Assembly: GCA_020055645.1 (NCBI GenBank)
Contig: JAECZT010000034.1
Coordinates: 1 to 64,000 of the forward strand
Length of the DNA: 64,000 bases
Origin: Tomocerus qinae
Lineage: Eukaryota; Arthropoda; Collembola; Entomobryomorpha; Tomoceridae
Direction: 5' to 3'
In this document: positions 1 through 14,100 of the stretch, piece after piece
Layout: every line of letters begins with the position of its first letter
How positions within the stretch are numbered: the first letter of the stretch is position 1
Program-made: the position numbers and the translations under genes
The notes under the pieces: generated by a model
Seen by the model: the letters and a program-made list of their open reading frames with translations, nothing else
Database searches by the model: none
Told to the model about the DNA's origin: nothing

Positions 1-872
1 AATTAAATTCTGTTGTTCTAGTTCCCACTTAGAATTAATTAATTTTTGATCGAAACTATAAAACTGTTTGAAACTATTTTTATCAACTACCTACTAGCCC
101 TATTAACAACCTCCAAGCCTCATTTGGATTAAATGGCAAGGTTTAAGGGCCCACAAAATTGTTGTTTTTTGGTAAATTAAATTTTGTTGTTCTAGTTTCC
201 ACTTAGAATTAAATAATTTTTGATCGAAACTATAAACCTGTTTGAAACTATTTTTATCAACTACCTACTAGTCCTATTAACACCCTCCTAACCTCATTTG
301 GATTGAATGGCAAGGTTTAAGGGCCCATAAAATTGTTGGTGCTTGAAAAACGAAATTCTGTTGTTCTAGTTTCCACTTAGAATTAAATAATTTTTGATCG
401 AAACTATAAAACTGTTTGAAACTATTTTTATCAACTACCTACTAGTCCTATTAACATTCTCCAAGCCTCATTTGGATTGAATGGCAAGGTTTAAGGGCCC
501 ACAAAATTGTTGGTTCTTGATAAATTAAATTTTGTTGTTCAAGTTTCCACTTAGAATTAAATAACTTTTGATCGAAACTATAGAACTGGTTGAAACAATT
601 TTTATCAAATACCTACTAGTCCTATCAACCACCTTCAATCCTAATTTGGATTGAATGGCAAGGTTTAAGGGCCCATAAAATTGTTGGTGCTTGAAAAATG
701 AAATTCTGTTGTTCTAGTTTCCACTTAGAATTAAATAATTTTTGATCGAAACTATAAAACTGTTTGAAATTTTTTTTATCAAGCACCTACTAGTCCTTTT
801 AACAGCCTGCAAGCCTCATTTGTATTGAATGGCAAGGTTTAAGGGCCCACACAATTGTTGGTTCTTGATAAA

Positions 873-3800
873 TTAAATTCTGTTGTTCTAGTTCCCACTT
901 AGAATTAATTAATTTTTGATCGAAACTATAAAACTGTTTGAAACTATTTTTATCAACTACCTACTAGCCCTATTAACAACCTCCAAGCCTCATTTGGATT
1001 AAATGGCAAGGTTTAAGGGCCCACAAAATTGTTGTTTTTTGGTAAATTAAATTTTGTTGTTCTAGTTTCCACTTAGAATTAAATAACTTTTGATCGAAAC
1101 TATAAAACTGTTTGAAACTATTTTTATCAACTACTTCTAGTCCTATTAACATCCTCCAAGCCTCATTTGGATTGAATGGCAAGGTTTAAGGGCCCACAAA
1201 ATTGTTGTTTCTTGGTAAATTAAATTTTGTTGTTCTTGTTTCCACTTAGAATTAAATAACTTTTGATCGAAACTATAGAACTGGTTGAAATAATTTTTAT
1301 CAACTACCTACTAGTCCTATTAACAACCTCCAAGCCTCATTTGGATTGAATGGCAAGGTTTAAGGGCCCATAAAATTGTTGTTTCTTGGTAAATTAAATT
1401 TTTGTTGTTCTAGTTTCCACTTAGAATTAAATAACTTTTGATCGAAACTATAGAACTGGTTGAAAGAATTTTTATCAAATACCTACTAGTCCTATCTATG
1501 ACCTTCAATCCTAATTTGGATTGAATGGCAGGAGTTTAAGGGCCCATAAAATTGTTGGTGCTTGAAAAATGAAATTCTGTTGTTCAAGTTTCCACTTAGA
1601 ATTAAATAATTTTTGATGGAAACTATAAACCTGTTTGAAACTATTTTTATCAACTACTTACTAGTCCTATTAACACCCTCCTAACCTCATTTGGATTGAA
1701 TGGCAAGGTTTAAGGGCCCACAAAATTGTTGGTACTTTGAAAATGAAATTTTATAGTACTATTTTCTACTAAGACTTAAGTAAATTTTGATCGAAACTAT
1801 AGAATTGTTTGAAATTAATTTTATTAAGTACCTACTAGTCCTATCAATCACAATCCATCCTCATTTGGATTGAATGGCAAGGTTTAAGGGCCCACAAAAT
1901 TGTTGGTTCTTGATAAATTAAATTTTGTTGTTCAAGTTTCCACTTAGAATTAAATAACTTTTGATCGAAACTATAGAACTGGTTGAAACAATTTTTATCA
2001 AATACCTACTAGTCCTATCAACCACCTTTAATCCTAATTTGGATTGAATGGCAAGGTTTAAGGGCCCATAAAATTGTTGGTGCTTGAAAAATGAAATTCT
2101 GTTGTTCTAGTTTCCACTTAGAATTAAATAACTTTTGATCGAAACTATAAAACTGTTTGAAACTATTTTTATCAAATACCTACTAGTCCTATCAACCACC
2201 TTCAATCCTAATTTGGATTGAATGGCAAGGTTTAAGGGCCCATAAAATTGTTGGTGCTTGAAAAATGAAATTCTGTTGTTCTAGTTTCCACTTAGAATTA
2301 AATAACTTTTGATCGAAACTATAGAACTGGTTGAAATAATTTTTATCAACTACCTACTAGTCCTATTAACAACCTCCAAGCCTCATTTGGATTGAATGGC
2401 AAGGTTTAAGGGCCCACAAAATTGTTGTTTCTTGGTAAATTAAATTTTGTTGTTCTAGTTTCCACTTAGAATTAAATAACTTTTGATCGAAACTATAGAA
2501 CTGGTTGAAACAATTTTTATCAAATACCTACTAGTCCTATATATGACCTTCAATCCTAATTTGGATTGAATGGCAGGGTTTAAGGGCCCATAAAATTGTT
2601 GGTGCTTGAAAAATGAAATTCTGTTGTTCTAGTTTCCACTTAGAATTAAATAATTTTTAATCGAAACTATAAAACTGTTTGAAACTATTTTTATCAACTA
2701 CTTCTAGTCCTATTAACATCCTCCAAGCCTCATTTGGATTGAATGGCAAGGTTTAAGGGCCCACAAAATTGTTGTTTCTTGGTAAATTAAATTTTGTTGT
2801 TCTAGTTTCCACTTAGAATTAAATAACTTTTGATCGAAACTATAGAACTGGTTGAAACAATTTTTATCAACTACCTACTAGTCCTATTAACAACCTCCAA
2901 GCCTCATTTTGATTGAATGGCAAGGTTTAAGGGCCCACAAAATTGTTGTTTCTTGGTAAATTAAATTTTGTTGTTCTAGTTTCCACTTAGAATTAAATAA
3001 TTTTTGATCGAAACTATAAACCTGTTTGAAACTATTTTTATCAACTACCTACTAGTCCTATTAACACCCTCCTAACCTCATTTGGATTGAATGGCAAGGT
3101 TTAAGGGCCCACAAAATTGTTGGTTCTTGGTAAATTAAATTTTTGTTGTTCTAGTTTCCACTTAGAATTAAATAACTTTTGATCGAAACTATAGAACTGG
3201 TTGAAAGAATTTTTATCAAATACCTACTAGTCCTATCTATGACCTTCAATCCTAATTTGGATTGAATGGCAGGGTTTAAGGGCCCATAAAATTGTTGGTG
3301 CTTGAAAAATGAAATTCTGTTGTTCAAGTTTCCACTTAGAATTAAATAATTTTTGATCGAAACTATAAACCTGTTTGAAACTATTTTTATCAACTACTTA
3401 CTAGTCCTATTAACACCCTCCTAACCTCATTTGGATTGAATGGCAAGGTTTAAGGGCCCACAAAATTGTTGGTACTTTGAAAATGAAATTTTATAGTACT
3501 ATTTTCTACTAAGACTTAAGTAAATTTTGATCGAAACTATAGAATTGTTTGAAATTAATTTTATTAAGTACCTACTAGTCCTATCAATCACAATCCATCC
3601 TCATTTGGATTGAATGGCAAGGTTTAAGGGCCCACAAAATTGTTGGTTCTTGATAAATTAAATTTTGTTGTTCAAGTTTCCACTTAGAATTAAATAACTT
3701 TTGATCGAAACTATAGAACTGGTTGAAACAATTTTTATCAAATACCTACTAGTCCTATCAACCACCTTTAATCCTAATTTGGATTGAATGGCAAGGTTTA

Positions 3801-5915
3801 AGGGCCCATAAAATTGTTGGTGCTTGAAAAATGAAATTCTGTTGTTCTAGTTTCCACTTAGAATTAAATAACTTTTGATCGAAACTATAAAACTGTTTGA
3901 AACTATTTTTATCAAATACCTACTAGTCCTATCAACCACCTTCAATCCTAATTTGGATTGAATGGCAAGGTTTAAGGGCCCATAAAATTGTTGGTGCTTG
4001 AAAAATGAAATTCTGTTGTTCTAGTTTCCACTTAGAATTAAATAATTTTTGATCGAAACTATAAAACTGTTTGAAATTTTTTTATCAAGCACCTACTAGT
4101 CCTTTTAACAGCCTGCAAGCCTCATTTGGATTGAATGGCAAGGTTTAAGGGCCCACACAATTGTTGGTTCTTGATAAATTAAATTCTGTTGTTCTAGTTC
4201 CCACTTAGAATTAATTAATTTTTGATCGAAACTATAAAACTGTTTGAAACTATTTTTATCAACTACCTACTAGCCCTATTAACAACCTCCAAGCCTCATT
4301 TGGATTAAATGGCAAGGTTTAAGGGCCCACAAAATTGTTGTTTTTTGGTAAATTAAATTTTGTTGTTCTAGTTTCCACTTAGAATTAAATAACTTTTGAT
4401 CGAAACTATAAAACTGTTTGAAACTATTTTTATCAACTACTTCTAGTCCTATTAACATCCTCCAAGCCTCATTTGGATTGAATGGCAAGGTTTAAGGGCC
4501 CACAAAATTGTTGTTTCTTGGTAAATTAAATTTTGTTGTTCTAGTTTCCACTTAGAATTAAATAACTTTTGATCGAAACTATAGAACTGGTTGAAACAAT
4601 TTTTATCAACTACCTACTAGTCCTATTAACAACCTCCAAGCCTCATTTGGATTGAATGGCAAGGTTTAAGGGCCCATAAAATTGTTGTTTCTTGGTAAAT
4701 TAAATTTTGTTGTTCTAGTTTCCACTTAGAATTAAATAATTTTTGATCGAAACTATAAACCTGTTTGAAACTATTTTTATCAACTACCTACTAGTCCTAT
4801 TAACACCCTCCTAACCTCATTTGGATTGAATGGCAAGGTTTAAGGGCCCATAAAATTGTTGGTGCTTGAAAAATGAAATTCTGTTGTTCTAGTTTCCACT
4901 TAGAATTAAATAATTTTTGATCGAAACTATAAAACTGTTTGAAACTATTTTTATTAACTACCTACTAGTCCTATTAACATTCTCCAAGCCTCATTTGGAT
5001 TGAATGGCAAGGTTTAAGGGCCCACAAAATTGTTGGTTCTTGATAAATTAAATTTTGTTGTTCAAGTTTCCACTTAGAATTAAATAACTTTTGATCGAAA
5101 CTATAGAACTGGTTGAAACAATTTTTATCAAATACCTACTAGTCCTATCAACCACCTTCAATCCTAATTTGGATTGAATGGCAGGGTTTAAGGGCCCATA
5201 AAATTGTTGGTGCTTGAAAAATGAAATTCTGTTGTTCAAGTTTCCACTTAGAATTAAATAATTTTTGATCGAAACTATAAACCTGTTTGAAACTATTTTT
5301 ATCAACTACTTACTAGTCCTATTAACACCCTCCTAACCTCATTTGGATTGAATGGCAAGGTTTAAGGGCCCACAAAATTGTTGGTACTTTGAAAATGAAA
5401 TTTTATAGTACTATTTTCTACTAAGACTTAAGTAAATTTTGATCGAAACTATAGAATTGTTTGAAATTAATTTTATTAAGTACCTACTAGTCCTATCAAT
5501 CACAATCCATCCTCATTTGGATTGAATGGCAAGGTTTAAGGGCCCACAAAATTGTTGGTTCTTGATAAATTAAATTTTGTTGTTCAAGTTTCCACTTAGA
5601 ATTAAATAACTTTTGATCGAAACTATAGAACTGGTTGAAACAATTTTTATCAAATACCTACTAGTCCTATCAACCACCTTCAATCCTAATTTGGATTGAA
5701 TGGCAAGGTTTAAGGGCCCATAAAATTGTTGGTGCTTGAAAAATGAAATTCTGTTGTTCTAGTTTCCACTTAGAATTAAATAATTTTTGATCGAAACTAT
5801 AAAACTGTTTGAAATTTTTTTTATCAAGCACCTACTAGTCCTTTTAACAGCCTGCAAGCCTCATTTGTATTGAATGGCAAGGTTTAAGGGCCCACACAAT
5901 TGTTGGTTCTTGATA
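873..5915. repeat. Higher-order repeat copy 1 (29 monomers)
   Basis: A 5.04-kb unit bounded by monomers that begin aattaaattctg and contain the rare ctactagcccta variant. It matches the following unit monomer by monomer. Small differences are visible, such as a one-base insertion near 1527 (ggcaggagttt against ggcagggttt near 6573). Confidence 0.85.
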
Positions 5916-8900
5916 AATTAAATTCTGTTGTTCTAGTTCCCACTTAGAATTAATTAATTTTTGATCGAAACTATAAAACTGTTTGAAACTATTTTTATCA
6001 ACTACCTACTAGCCCTATTAACAACCTCCAAGCCTCATTTGGATTAAATGGCAAGGTTTAAGGGCCCACAAAATTGTTGTTTTTTGGTAAATTAAATTTT
6101 GTTGTTCTAGTTTCCACTTAGAATTAAATAACTTTTGATCGAAACTATAAAACTGTTTGAAACTATTTTTATCAACTACTTCTAGTCCTATTAACATCCT
6201 CCAAGCCTCATTTGGATTGAATGGCAAGGTTTAAGGGCCCACAAAATTGTTGTTTCTTGGTAAATTAAATTTTGTTGTTCTTGTTTCCACTTAGAATTAA
6301 ATAACTTTTGATCGAAACTATAGAACTGGTTGAAATAATTTTTATCAACTACCTACTAGTCCTATTAACAACCTCCAAGCCTCATTTGGATTGAATGGCA
6401 AGGTTTAAGGGCCCATAAAATTGTTGTTTCTTGGTAAATTAAATTTTTGTTGTTCTAGTTTCCACTTAGAATTAAATAACTTTTGATCGAAACTATAGAA
6501 CTGGTTGAAAGAATTTTTATCAAATACCTACTAGTCCTATCTATGACCTTCAATCCTAATTTGGATTGAATGGCAGGGTTTAAGGGCCCATAAAATTGTT
6601 GGTGCTTGAAAAATGAAATTCTGTTGTTCAAGTTTCCACTTAGAATTAAATAATTTTTGATGGAAACTATAAACCTGTTTGAAACTATTTTTATCAACTA
6701 CTTACTAGTCCTATTAACACCCTCCTAACCTCATTTGGATTGAATGGCAAGGTTTAAGGGCCCACAAAATTGTTGGTACTTTGAAAATGAAATTTTATAG
6801 TACTATTTTCTACTAAGACTTAAGTAAATTTTGATCGAAACTATAGAATTGTTTGAAATTAATTTTATTAAGTACCTACTAGTCCTATCAATCACAATCC
6901 ATCCTCATTTGGATTGAATGGCAAGGTTTAAGGGCCCACAAAATTGTTGGTTCTTGATAAATTAAATTTTGTTGTTCAAGTTTCCACTTAGAATTAAATA
7001 ACTTTTGATCGAAACTATAGAACTGGTTGAAACAATTTTTATCAAATACCTACTAGTCCTATCAACCACCTTTAATCCTAATTTGGATTGAATGGCAAGG
7101 TTTAAGGGCCCATAAAATTGTTGGTGCTTGAAAAATGAAATTCTGTTGTTCTAGTTTCCACTTAGAATTAAATAACTTTTGATCGAAACTATAAAACTGT
7201 TTGAAACTATTTTTATCAAATACCTACTAGTCCTATCAACCACCTTCAATCCTAATTTGGATTGAATGGCAAGGTTTAAGGGCCCATAAAATTGTTGGTG
7301 CTTGAAAAATGAAATTCTGTTGTTCTAGTTTCCACTTAGAATTAAATAACTTTTGATCGAAACTATAGAACTGGTTGAAATAATTTTTATCAACTACCTA
7401 CTAGTCCTATTAACAACCTCCAAGCCTCATTTGGATTGAATGGCAAGGTTTAAGGGCCCACAAAATTGTTGTTTCTTGGTAAATTAAATTTTGTTGTTCT
7501 AGTTTCCACTTAGAATTAAATAACTTTTGATCGAAACTATAGAACTGGTTGAAACAATTTTTATCAAATACCTACTAGTCCTATATATGACCTTCAATCC
7601 TAATTTGGATTGAATGGCAGGGTTTAAGGGCCCATAAAATTGTTGGTGCTTGAAAAATGAAATTCTGTTGTTCTAGTTTCCACTTAGAATTAAATAATTT
7701 TTAATCGAAACTATAAAACTGTTTGAAACTATTTTTATCAACTACTTCTAGTCCTATTAACATCCTCCAAGCCTCATTTGGATTGAATGGCAAGGTTTAA
7801 GGGCCCACAAAATTGTTGTTTCTTGGTAAATTAAATTTTGTTGTTCTAGTTTCCACTTAGAATTAAATAACTTTTGATCGAAACTATAGAACTGGTTGAA
7901 ACAATTTTTATCAACTACCTACTAGTCCTATTAACAACCTCCAAGCCTCATTTTGATTGAATGGCAAGGTTTAAGGGCCCACAAAATTGTTGTTTCTTGG
8001 TAAATTAAATTTTGTTGTTCTAGTTTCCACTTAGAATTAAATAATTTTTGATCGAAACTATAAACCTGTTTGAAACTATTTTTATCAACTACCTACTAGT
8101 CCTATTAACACCCTCTAACCTCATTTGGATTGAATGGCAAGGTTTAAGGGCCCACAAAATTGTTGGTTCTTGGTAAATTAAATTTTTGTTGTTCTAGTTT
8201 CCACTTAGAATTAAATAACTTTTGATCGAAACTATAGAACTGGTTGAAAGAATTTTTATCAAATACCTACTAGTCCTATCTATGACCTTCAATCCTAATT
8301 TGGATTGAATGGCAGGGTTTAAGGGCCCATAAAATTGTTGGTGCTTGAAAAATGAAATTCTGTTGTTCAAGTTTCCACTTAGAATTAAATAATTTTTGAT
8401 CGAAACTATAAACCTGTTTGAAACTATTTTTATCAACTACTTACTAGTCCTATTAACACCCTCCTAACCTCATTTGGATTGAATGGCAAGGTTTAAGGGC
8501 CCACAAAATTGTTGGTACTTTGAAAATGAAATTTTATAGTACTATTTTCTACTAAGACTTAAGTAAATTTTGATCGAAACTATAGAATTGTTTGAAATTA
8601 ATTTTATTAAGTACCTACTAGTCCTATCAATCACAATCCATCCTCATTTGGATTGAATGGCAAGGTTTAAGGGCCCACAAAATTGTTGGTTCTTGATAAA
8701 TTAAATTTTGTTGTTCAAGTTTCCACTTAGAATTAAATAACTTTTGATCGAAACTATAGAACTGGTTGAAACAATTTTTATCAAATACCTACTAGTCCTA
8801 TCAACCACCTTTAATCCTAATTTGGATTGAATGGCAAGGTTTAAGGGCCCATAAAATTGTTGGTGCTTGAAAAATGAAATTCTGTTGTTCTAGTTTCCAC

Positions 8901-11132
8901 TTAGAATTAAATAACTTTTGATCGAAACTATAAAACTGTTTGAAACTATTTTTATCAAATACCTACTAGTCCTATCAACCACCTTCAATCCTAATTTGGA
9001 TTGAATGGCAAGGTTTAAGGGCCCATAAAATTGTTGGTGCTTGAAAAATGAAATTCTGTTGTTCTAGTTTCCACTTAGAATTAAATAATTTTTGATCGAA
9101 ACTATAAAACTGTTTGAAATTTTTTTATCAAGCACCTACTAGTCCTTTTAACAGCCTGCAAGCCTCATTTGGATTGAATGGCAAGGTTTAAGGGCCCACA
9201 CAATTGTTGGTTCTTGATAAATTAAATTCTGTTGTTCTAGTTCCCACTTAGAATTAATTAATTTTTGATCGAAACTATAAAACTGTTTGAAACTATTTTT
9301 ATCAACTACCTACTAGCCCTATTAACAACCTCCAAGCCTCATTTGGATTAAATGGCAAGGTTTAAGGGCCCACAAAATTGTTGTTTTTTGGTAAATTAAA
9401 TTTTGTTGTTCTAGTTTCCACTTAGAATTAAATAACTTTTGATCGAAACTATAAAACTGTTTGAAACTATTTTTATCAACTACTTCTAGTCCTATTAACA
9501 TCCTCCAAGCCTCATTTGGATTGAATGGCAAGGTTTAAGGGCCCACAAAATTGTTGTTTCTTGGTAAATTAAATTTTGTTGTTCTAGTTTCCACTTAGAA
9601 TTAAATAACTTTTGATCGAAACTATAGAACTGGTTGAAACAATTTTTATCAACTACCTACTAGTCCTATTAACAACCTCCAAGCCTCATTTGGATTGAAT
9701 GGCAAGGTTTAAGGGCCCATAAAATTGTTGTTTCTTGGTAAATTAAATTTTGTTGTTCTAGTTTCCACTTAGAATTAAATAATTTTTGATCGAAACTATA
9801 AACCTGTTTGAAACTATTTTTATCAACTACCTACTAGTCCTATTAACACCCTCCTAACCTCATTTGGATTGAATGGCAAGGTTTAAGGGCCCATAAAATT
9901 GTTGGTGCTTGAAAAATGAAATTCTGTTGTTCTAGTTTCCACTTAGAATTAAATAATTTTTGATCGAAACTATAAAACTGTTTGAAACTATTTTTATTAA
10001 CTACCTACTAGTCCTATTAACATTCTCCAAGCCTCATTTGGATTGAATGGCAAGGTTTAAGGGCCCACAAAATTGTTGGTTCTTGATAAATTAAATTTTG
10101 TTGTTCAAGTTTCCACTTAGAATTAAATAACTTTTGATCGAAACTATAGAACTGGTTGAAACAATTTTTATCAAATACCTACTAGTCCTATCAACCACCT
10201 TCAATCCTAATTTGGATTGAATGGCAGGGTTTAAGGGCCCATAAAATTGTTGGTGCTTGAAAAATGAAATTCTGTTGTTCAAGTTTCCACTTAGAATTAA
10301 ATAATTTTTGATCGAAACTATAAACCTGTTTGAAACTATTTTTATCAACTACTTACTAGTCCTATTAACACCCTCCTAACCTCATTTGGATTGAATGGCA
10401 AGGTTTAAGGGCCCACAAAATTGTTGGTACTTTGAAAATGAAATTTTATAGTACTATTTTCTACTAAGACTTAAGTAAATTTTGATCGAAACTATAGAAT
10501 TGTTTGAAATTAATTTTATTAAGTACCTACTAGTCCTATCAATCACAATCCATCCTCATTTGGATTGAATGGCAAGGTTTAAGGGCCCACAAAATTGTTG
10601 GTTCTTGATAAATTAAATTTTGTTGTTCAAGTTTCCACTTAGAATTAAATAACTTTTGATCGAAACTATAGAACTGGTTGAAACAATTTTTATCAAATAC
10701 CTACTAGTCCTATCAACCACCTTTAATCCTAATTTGGATTGAATGGCAAGGTTTAAGGGCCCATAAAATTGTTGGTGCTTGAAAAATGAAATTCTGTTGT
10801 TCTAGTTTCCACTTAGAATTAAATAACTTTTGATCGAAACTATAAAACTGTTTGAAACTATTTTTATCAAATACCTACTAGTCCTATCAACCACCTTCAA
10901 TCCTAATTTGGATTGAATGGCAAGGTTTAAGGGCCCATAAAATTGTTGGTGCTTGAAAAATGAAATTCTGTTGTTCTAGTTTCCACTTAGAATTAAATAA
11001 TTTTTGATCGAAACTATAAAACTGTTTGAAATTTTTTTTATCAAGCACCTACTAGTCCTTTTAACAGCCTGCAAGCCTCATTTGGATTGAATGGCAAGGT
11101 TTAAGGGCCCACACAATTGTTGGTTCTTGATA
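5916..11132. repeat. Higher-order repeat copy 2 (about 30 monomers)
   Basis: Collinear with copy 1 at a constant offset of 5,043-5,045 bp up to about 10,430. The end of the unit then comes one monomer late (offset 5,217), so one extra monomer was gained or lost. The rare gatgga variant of the gatcga block occurs in both copies (near 1615 and 6658), supporting duplication of the whole block. Confidence 0.8.
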
Positions 11133-14100
11133 AATTAAATTCTGTTGTTCTAGTTCCCACTTAGAATTAATTAATTTTTGATCGAAACTATAAAACTGTT
11201 TGAAACTATTTTTATCAACTACCTACTAGCCCTATTAACAACCTCCAAGCCTCATTTGGATTAAATGGCAAGGTTTAAGGGCCCACAAAATTGTTGTTTT
11301 TTGGTAAATTAAATTTTGTTGTTCTAGTTTCCACTTAGAATTAAATAACTTTTGATCGAAACTATAAAACTGTTTGAAACTATTTTTATCAACTACTTCT
11401 AGTCCTATTAACATCCTCCAAGCCTCATTTGGATTGAATGGCAAGGTTTAAGGGCCCACAAAATTGTTGTTTCTTGGTAAATTAAATTTTGTTGTTCTAG
11501 TTTCCACTTAGAATTAAATAACTTTTGATCGAAACTATAGAACTGGTTGAAACAATTTTTATCAACTACCTACTAGTCCTATTAACAACCTCCAAGCCTC
11601 ATTTGGATTGAATGGCAAGGTTTAAGGGCCCATAAAATTGTTGTTTCTTGGTAAATTAAATTTTGTTGTTCTAGTTTCCACTTAGAATTAAATAATTTTT
11701 GATCGAAACTATAAACCTGTTTGAAACTATTTTTATCAACTACCTACTAGTCCTATTAACACCCTCCTAACCTCATTTGGATTGAATGGCAAGGTTTAAG
11801 GGCCCATAAAATTGTTGGTGCTTGAAAAATGAAATTCTGTTGTTCTAGTTTCCACTTAGAATTAAATAATTTTTGATCGAAACTATAAAACTGTTTGAAA
11901 CTATTTTTATTAACTACCTACTAGTCCTATTAACATTCTCCAAGCCTCATTTGGATTGAATGGCAAGGTTTAAGGGCCCACAAAATTGTTGGTTCTTGAT
12001 AAATTAAATTTTGTTGTTCAAGTTTCCACTTAGAATTAAATAACTTTTGATCGAAACTATAGAACTGGTTGAAACAATTTTTATCAAATACCTACTAGTC
12101 CTATCAACCACCTTCAATCCTAATTTGGATTGAATGGCAAGGTTTAAGGGCCCATAAAATTGTTGGTGCTTGAAAAATGAAATTCTGTTGTTCTAGTTTC
12201 CACTTAGAATTAAATAATTTTTGATCGAAACTATAAAACTGTTTGAAATTTTTTTTATCAAGCACCTACTAGTCCTTTTAACAGCCTGCAAGCCTCATTT
12301 GGATTGAATGGCAAGGTTTAAGGGCCCACACAATTGTTGGTTCTTGATAAATTAAATTCTGTTGTTCTAGTTCCCACTTAGAATTAATTAATTTTTGATC
12401 GAAACTATAAACCTGTTTGAAACTATTTTTATCAACTACCTACTAGCCCTATTAACAACCTCCAAGCCTCATTTGGATTAAATGGCAAGGTTTAAGGGCC
12501 CACAAAATTGTTGTTTTTTGGTAAATTAAATTTTGTTGTTCTAGTTTCCACTTAGAATTAAATAACTTTTGATCGAAACTATAGAACTGGTTGAAACTAT
12601 TTTTATCAACTACCTACTAGTCCTATTAACAGCCTCCAAGCCTCATTTGGATTGAATGGCAAGGTTTAAGGGCCCACAAAATTGTTGTTTCTTGGTAAAT
12701 TAAATTTTGTTGTTCTAGTTTCCACTTAGAATTAAATCACTTTTGATCGAAACTATAGAACTGGTTGAAACAATTTTTATCAACTACCTACTAGTCCTAT
12801 TAACAACCTCCAAGCCTCATTTGGATTGAATGGCAAGGTTTAAGGGCCCACAAAATTGTTGTTTCTTGGTAAATTAAATTTTGTTGTTCTAGTTTCCACT
12901 TAGAATTAAATAACTTTTGATCGAAACTATAGAACTGGTTGAAACAATTTTTATCAAATACCTACTAGTCCTATATATGACCTTCAATCCTAATTTGGAT
13001 TGAATGGCAGGGTTTAAGGGCCCATAAAATTGTTGGTGCTTGAAAAATGAAATTCTGTTGTTCTAGTTTCCACTTAGAATTAAATAATTTTTAATCGAAA
13101 CTATAAAACTGTTTGAAACTATTTTTATCAACTACTTCTAGTCCTATTAACATCCTCCAAGCCTCATTTGGATTGAATGGCAAGGTTTAAGGGCCCACAA
13201 AATTGTTGTTTCTTGGTAAATTAAATTTTGTTGTTCTAGTTTCCACTTAGAATTAAATAACTTTTGATCGAAACTATAGAACTGGTTGAAACAATTTTTA
13301 TCAACTACCTACTAGTCCTATTAACAACCTCCAAGCCTCATTTGGATTGAATGGCAAGGTTTAAGGGCCCACAAAATTGTTGTTTCTTGGTAAATTAAAT
13401 TTTGTTGTTCTAGTTTCCACTTAGAATTAAATAATTTTTGATCGAAACTATAAACCTGTTTGAAACTATTTTTATCAACTACCTACTAGTCCTATTAACA
13501 CCCTCCTAACCTCATTTGGATTGAATGGCAAGGTTTAAGGGCCCACAAAATTGTTGGTTCTTGGTAAATTAAATTTTTGTTGTTCTAGTTTCCACTTAGA
13601 ATTAAATAACTTTTGATCGAAACTATAGAACTGGTTGAAAGAATTTTTATCAAATACCTACTAGTCCTATCTATGACCTTCAATCCTAATTTGGATTGAA
13701 TGGCAGGGTTTAAGGGCCCATAAAATTGTTGGTGCTTGAAAAATGAAATTCTGTTGTTCTAGTTTCCACTTAGAATTAAATAATTTTTGATCGAAACTAT
13801 AAACCTGTTTGAAACTATTTTTATCAACTACTTACTAGTCCTATTAACACCCTCCTAACCTCATTTGGATTGAATGGCAAGGTTTAAGGGCCCACAAAAT
13901 TGTTGGTACTTTGAAAATGAAATTTTATAGTACTATTTTCTACTAAGACTTAAGTAAATTTTGATCGAAACTATAGAATTGTTTGAAATTAATTTTATTA
14001 AGTACCTACTAGTCCTATCAATCACAATCCATCCTCATTTGGATTGAATGGCAAGGTTTAAGGGCCCACAAAATTGTTGGTTCTTGATAAATTAAATTTT